From Duganella sp. Root336D2 (lineage in GTDB: Bacteria; Pseudomonadota; Gammaproteobacteria; Burkholderiales; Burkholderiaceae_D), in contig NZ_LMDB01000012.1 of assembly GCF_001425005.1 (NCBI RefSeq), positions 521,737-585,736 of the forward strand: a stretch of 64,000 nucleotides of DNA, written 5' to 3'. Of the stretch, positions 61,234 through 64,000 are shown piece by piece. Positions within the stretch are counted from its first letter, which is position 1, and every line of letters starts with the position of its first letter. A program made the position numbers and the translations under genes. Under the pieces are notes generated by a model. That model was not told the origin of the DNA, searched no databases, and saw nothing but the letters and a program-made list of their open reading frames with translations.

Positions 61234-61878
61234 TTATCGCTTGACGACTCCGCGCAGGAACAGCTCGATACCCTGCTCGATTTCTTCCGGCGTCGTCGCT
61301 ACGCCGCAGCGCGATTCGAACAGGAAGCGGCGCAACTGGTCGCCCATCAGGCAGTTCATCAGGTGGATCGCCAGCCGCTCCGGCGACGAGTTCGTGTCAA
61401 GTTGGGCTGCGATATCCGGACGGGCGAAATAGCGCGCCAGCAGTTCGCGCGTCTGGCGCGGGCCGGCATCCCAGAAGGCTTCCGCCAGGTCGGGGTTGGC
61501 GTGGGCTTCCGCCACCACGATCTGGTACAGCGAGGTGGCTTCGGGCGTGCTGACCAGGCGATGGAAACGCAGGCCAAATTCCAGCAGGGTGTCGCGGATA
61601 GGGCGGTGCAGGGTTTCCATGCCGGCAGGGTCGAAGGCGCCGGCGCGGTAGCGCAGCAGGATGGCCTTCAGCAGGCCGGCCTTGCCGCCGAATTTCACGT
61701 AAATCGTGCGCACGGCAACCCTTGCCTCCTTGGCAATGGCTTCCAGGCTGACCTTGCCGTATCCCTTTTCCAGGATCAGGTGGGCAGCCGTATCCAGCAG
61801 GTCATTCAGGCGTGATTCGGCCTCCGCTGCCTTCGGGCGGCCCGCTTTGACTGGCTCAGTAACTTGTTCAACAGACAT
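61234..61878 (-). CDS. TetR-family repressor of the EmrAB-type efflux genes
   Basis: This 214-residue regulator has a TetR N-terminal helix-turn-helix (HLILEKGYGKVSLEAIAKEA; ARVAVRTIYVKFGGKAGLLK) and a ligand-binding helical C-terminal domain. It is divergent from the membrane-fusion-protein gene at 62030, and a perfect dyad lies between them. It should repress the efflux operon until it binds a drug-like ligand; the ligand is unknown. Confidence 0.88.
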   Translation of the reverse strand: MSVEQVTEPVKAGRPKAAEAESRLNDLLDTAAHLILEKGYGKVSLEAIAKEARVAVRTIYVKFGGKAGLLKAILLRYRAGAFDPAGMETLHRPIRDTLLEFGLRFHRLVSTPEATSLYQIVVAEAHANPDLAEAFWDAGPRQTRELLARYFARPDIAAQLDTNSSPERLAIHLMNCLMGDQLRRFLFESRCGVATTPEEIEQGIELFLRGVVKR

Positions 61879-61938
61879 GATGGATACCGTACGTAATGCC
61901 CGAAGGCTATCAGATAGCCCCTACTTTAAGTCAAATAA

Positions 61939-61992
61939 AAATGAAATGCAATCGTTTCATTTCTTGACTTTGGTCATTGATTGTCGAATAAT
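61939..61992 (+). promoter_or_regulatory. TetR operator and emrA promoter
   Basis: AAATGAAA and TTTCATTT (61939-61962) are perfect eight-base arms with an eight-base spacer. TTGACT (61964) and AATAAT (61987) are 17 bp apart and form the promoter of the efflux operon, directly after the dyad. This is the expected layout for TetR control. Confidence 0.75.
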
Positions 61993-62029
61993 GCACACGA
62001 CTCATTTCATTTTCAGGGAGTTTCCCACC

Positions 62030-63154
62030 ATGTCCCAGCACAACCCAGCCGAACAAAAAGTGCTCAGCGCCGTGCCAGAAGCCGCGCCTGCCGCCACCCC
62101 TCCTAACCGTCGCGTGCTCCTGGTCGCCGGCCTGATCGCCCTGGCAGCCCTGGGCGCCGGCGGCCGCATGTGGTACCGCAGCCATCACTACGTGGAAACG
62201 GAAAACGCCTATGTGGCAGGCCACGTGCATCCCGTGTCTTCGCGTATCTCCGGCGTGGTGACCAAGGTGCTGGTGGACGACAACCAGCTCGTGAAAGCCG
62301 GCGATGTGATCGCCGAACTCGATCCCTTCGACCAGCAGGTGAAGGTAGAGCAGATCCAGGCGCAGATCGCCAGCGTGCAGCAGCAAGTGCTGCAGGCCGA
62401 CGCCCAGATCGCCCAGGTCAACGCGCAAGCCAGCGCCGCCGCCGCCCAAGTCGCGCAGTCGCAGGCCAACCAGCTGCGCGCCACGCAGGACGCCGAGCGC
62501 TACGGCCAGCTGTATACCAGCCAGATGAAGGCTGTCTCGAAAGCCGAACTGGATGCCGCCAATGCGGCCCGCGCCAGCGCCACTGCCGACGTGGCAGCAC
62601 GCAAGGACAGCGCCGTCGCGGCGAAAGCGCAGATCGGTTCCGCGACCTCCGCGCGCGAAGTGCTGAAGGCGCAAGTGAAGGTGCTGCAAGTGCAGCTGAA
62701 AGACGCGCAGCAGCAACTGGCATACAACCGCATCGTCGCCCCGGTCGAAGGCCGCGTCGGCAAGCGCAGCCTGGAAGTGGGCCAGCGCGTGCAGCCAGGC
62801 CAGCAGCTGGTGGCGCTGGTGCAGGACAATGTCTGGATCACCGCCAACTTCAAGGAAACCCAGCTCGCCGACATGCGCGTGGGCCAGGAAGTGAGCCTGT
62901 CCATCGACGCGCTGCCTGGCAAGGAACTGGTTGGCCGCGTGGACTCGTTCTCTCCAGCCTCCGGCGCGCAATTCGCGCTGCTGCCGGCCGATAACGCCAC
63001 CGGCAATTTCACCAAGATCGTACAGCGCGTGCCGGTCAAGATCACCTTCAAGCCGGAAGACCTGAAAGCGTATGAAGGCCGCCTGGTGCCGGGCATGTCG
63101 GCCATCGCTGAAGTCAGCATCAAATCGAACACTCAGGCAGCCAACGTAAAATGA
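62030..63154 (+). CDS. emrA: EmrA-like membrane fusion protein
   Basis: This 374-residue protein links the inner-membrane pump to an outer-membrane channel. It has one N-terminal membrane helix (RRVLLVAGLIALAALGAGGR), a HlyD/biotinyl-lipoyl half motif (TENAYVAGHVHPVSSRISGV), a long coiled-coil hairpin rich in Gln/Ala (about residues 95-215), and a second half motif (NRIVAPVEGRVGKRSLEVGQ). It overlaps the pump gene by 4 bp. The start at 62030 is taken because the frame before it crosses the promoter. Confidence 0.9.
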   Translation: MSQHNPAEQKVLSAVPEAAPAATPPNRRVLLVAGLIALAALGAGGRMWYRSHHYVETENAYVAGHVHPVSSRISGVVTKVLVDDNQLVKAGDVIAELDPFDQQVKVEQIQAQIASVQQQVLQADAQIAQVNAQASAAAAQVAQSQANQLRATQDAERYGQLYTSQMKAVSKAELDAANAARASATADVAARKDSAVAAKAQIGSATSAREVLKAQVKVLQVQLKDAQQQLAYNRIVAPVEGRVGKRSLEVGQRVQPGQQLVALVQDNVWITANFKETQLADMRVGQEVSLSIDALPGKELVGRVDSFSPASGAQFALLPADNATGNFTKIVQRVPVKITFKPEDLKAYEGRLVPGMSAIAEVSIKSNTQAANVK

Positions 63155-64000
63155 GCGCCCCAATGACGGTGCCTGAAGGCCGGGTATCCGGCCGCACCTG
63201 GATCGCAGTCGCTGCAGGCATGCTGGGTGCCTTCATGGCGGTGCTGGACATCCAGATCACCAACTCCTCGCTGCGCGACATCCTCGGCGCGCTGAACGCC
63301 ACGCAGGAAGAGGGCTCCTGGATCTCGACCGCCTACCTGGTGGCGGAAATCATTGTCATCCCGCTGACCGCGCTGCTGACGCGCACCTTCGGCATGCGCG
63401 GCTACATGATGGGTACCACCGCGCTGTTCCTGATGTTCTCGACCCTGTGCGGCGCGGCGTGGAACCTGCAAAGCATGATCCTGTTCCGCATGCTGCAGGG
63501 CTTTACCGGCGGCGCACTGATTCCGATGGCGATGACGCTGGTGATGGCCAAGCTGCCTCCTTCCAAGCGCGCAGTCGGCATGGCCATCTTCGGCCTGACC
63601 GCAACCCTCGCGCCTTCCATGGGCCCGACCCTGGGCGGCTACCTGAGCGAACTGTATGGCTGGCCATCGATCTTCTATATCAACTGGGCGCCCGGCATCC
63701 TGCTGATCGCCGGTGTCGCATACGGACTCGATCATGAAGAACGCAAACTGAGCGAGTTGTTCAACGCCGACTGGCTGGGCATCGCCTTCATGGCGATGGG
63801 CCTGGGCTGCCTGACCATCTTCCTGGAAGAGGGCAATAGCAAGGACTGGTTCGAATCCGGTTTCATCATCGCCTTTGCAGGCCTGGCGATCGTCGGTTTG
63901 CTCGGTTGGGTGCTGACCAGCGCGATGCGCCCGCAACCCTTCGTCAACCTGGGGCTGTTCGCGCAGCGTAACTTCCTGGTGGCGTCGGCGCTGGCAGCGG
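63151..64000 (+). CDS. emrB: EmrB-like DHA2 family MFS efflux pump (partial)
   Basis: The gene runs off the right edge; about 283 residues are visible. It shows the DHA2 start region (AGMLGAFMAVLDIQITNSSL), LVAEIIVIPLTALLTRTFGM and the antiporter motif C region GPTLGGYLSELYGWPSIFYI. It should export drugs with protons, with EmrA as partner. The ATG overlaps the emrA stop (ATGA). Confidence 0.9.
   Translation, partial: MSAPMTVPEGRVSGRTWIAVAAGMLGAFMAVLDIQITNSSLRDILGALNATQEEGSWISTAYLVAEIIVIPLTALLTRTFGMRGYMMGTTALFLMFSTLCGAAWNLQSMILFRMLQGFTGGALIPMAMTLVMAKLPPSKRAVGMAIFGLTATLAPSMGPTLGGYLSELYGWPSIFYINWAPGILLIAGVAYGLDHEERKLSELFNADWLGIAFMAMGLGCLTIFLEEGNSKDWFESGFIIAFAGLAIVGLLGWVLTSAMRPQPFVNLGLFAQRNFLVASALAA

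Overview
The window looks like chromosome of a GC-rich betaproteobacterium of the Oxalobacteraceae (Massilia / Duganella / Janthinobacterium type). Supporting signs are a zapB-like gene, zapA and 6S RNA in that order, PEP-CTERM proteins, a glucokinase fused to an RpiR/HexR-type regulator, a homodimeric pyruvate dehydrogenase operon with an extra lipoyl domain on the E3 subunit, and a small TIGR04438-type Trp-rich protein. The assignment is inference from gene content; no rRNA or tRNA gene was seen.

Layout. 1-2350 is a less GC-rich accessory patch: the tail of one gene, a possible small membrane protein and four small orphan proteins, with a recurring short spacer motif, resembling an immunity-gene array. 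A decayed DUF488 gene and a macro-domain deacetylase follow. 3285-17515 is largely carbon acquisition: a secreted pullulanase, a sigma-54-type five-gene operon (ABC importer plus DctB/DctD-like two-component system), a POT transporter, a GH13 alpha-glucosidase and the glucokinase-RpiR fusion. Paired TGTAG-N5-CTACA palindromes precede the pullulanase and lie in the divergent transporter/glucosidase promoter region, suggesting one regulon. 17591-22223 holds polyamine genes (homospermidine synthase, PuuB-like oxidase) and a YqjI-like PadR regulator with an MFS transporter. 22201-29236 contains small hypotheticals, a GST, two PEP-CTERM proteins and groES-groEL with a CIRCE operator. 29561-31198 is a ThiF/E1-like plus FeeM-like N-acyltransferase pair.

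31398-38714 contains an OmpR-type two-component system with a divergent 41-aa protein, cell-division genes, 6S RNA, EVE, TSUP, split chromate transporter, lgt and a LysR regulator. 38805-48415 is mostly housekeeping (ilvD, cytochrome c, two LivK-type binding proteins, holC, prlC, folD). 48505-53496 has a tandem ATPase duplication with the first copy frameshifted, a DUF2071-like protein, a periplasmic binding protein and a GGDEF/EAL protein. 53720-59888 is aceE-aceF-lpdA. The end carries a decayed REP-associated transposase between mirrored REP hairpins, a DUF3144 protein, and a TetR-controlled EmrAB-type efflux system cut by the window edge.

Repeats: two near-identical long perfect palindromes (17519-17591 and 40674-40736) fill gaps between convergent coding sequences. 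The most notable candidates for follow-up are the ThiF-FeeM pair, the self-contained sigma-54 ABC/DctBD operon, the TGTAG-N5-CTACA regulon and the sigma-54 promoter of the PepA-like PEP-CTERM gene.
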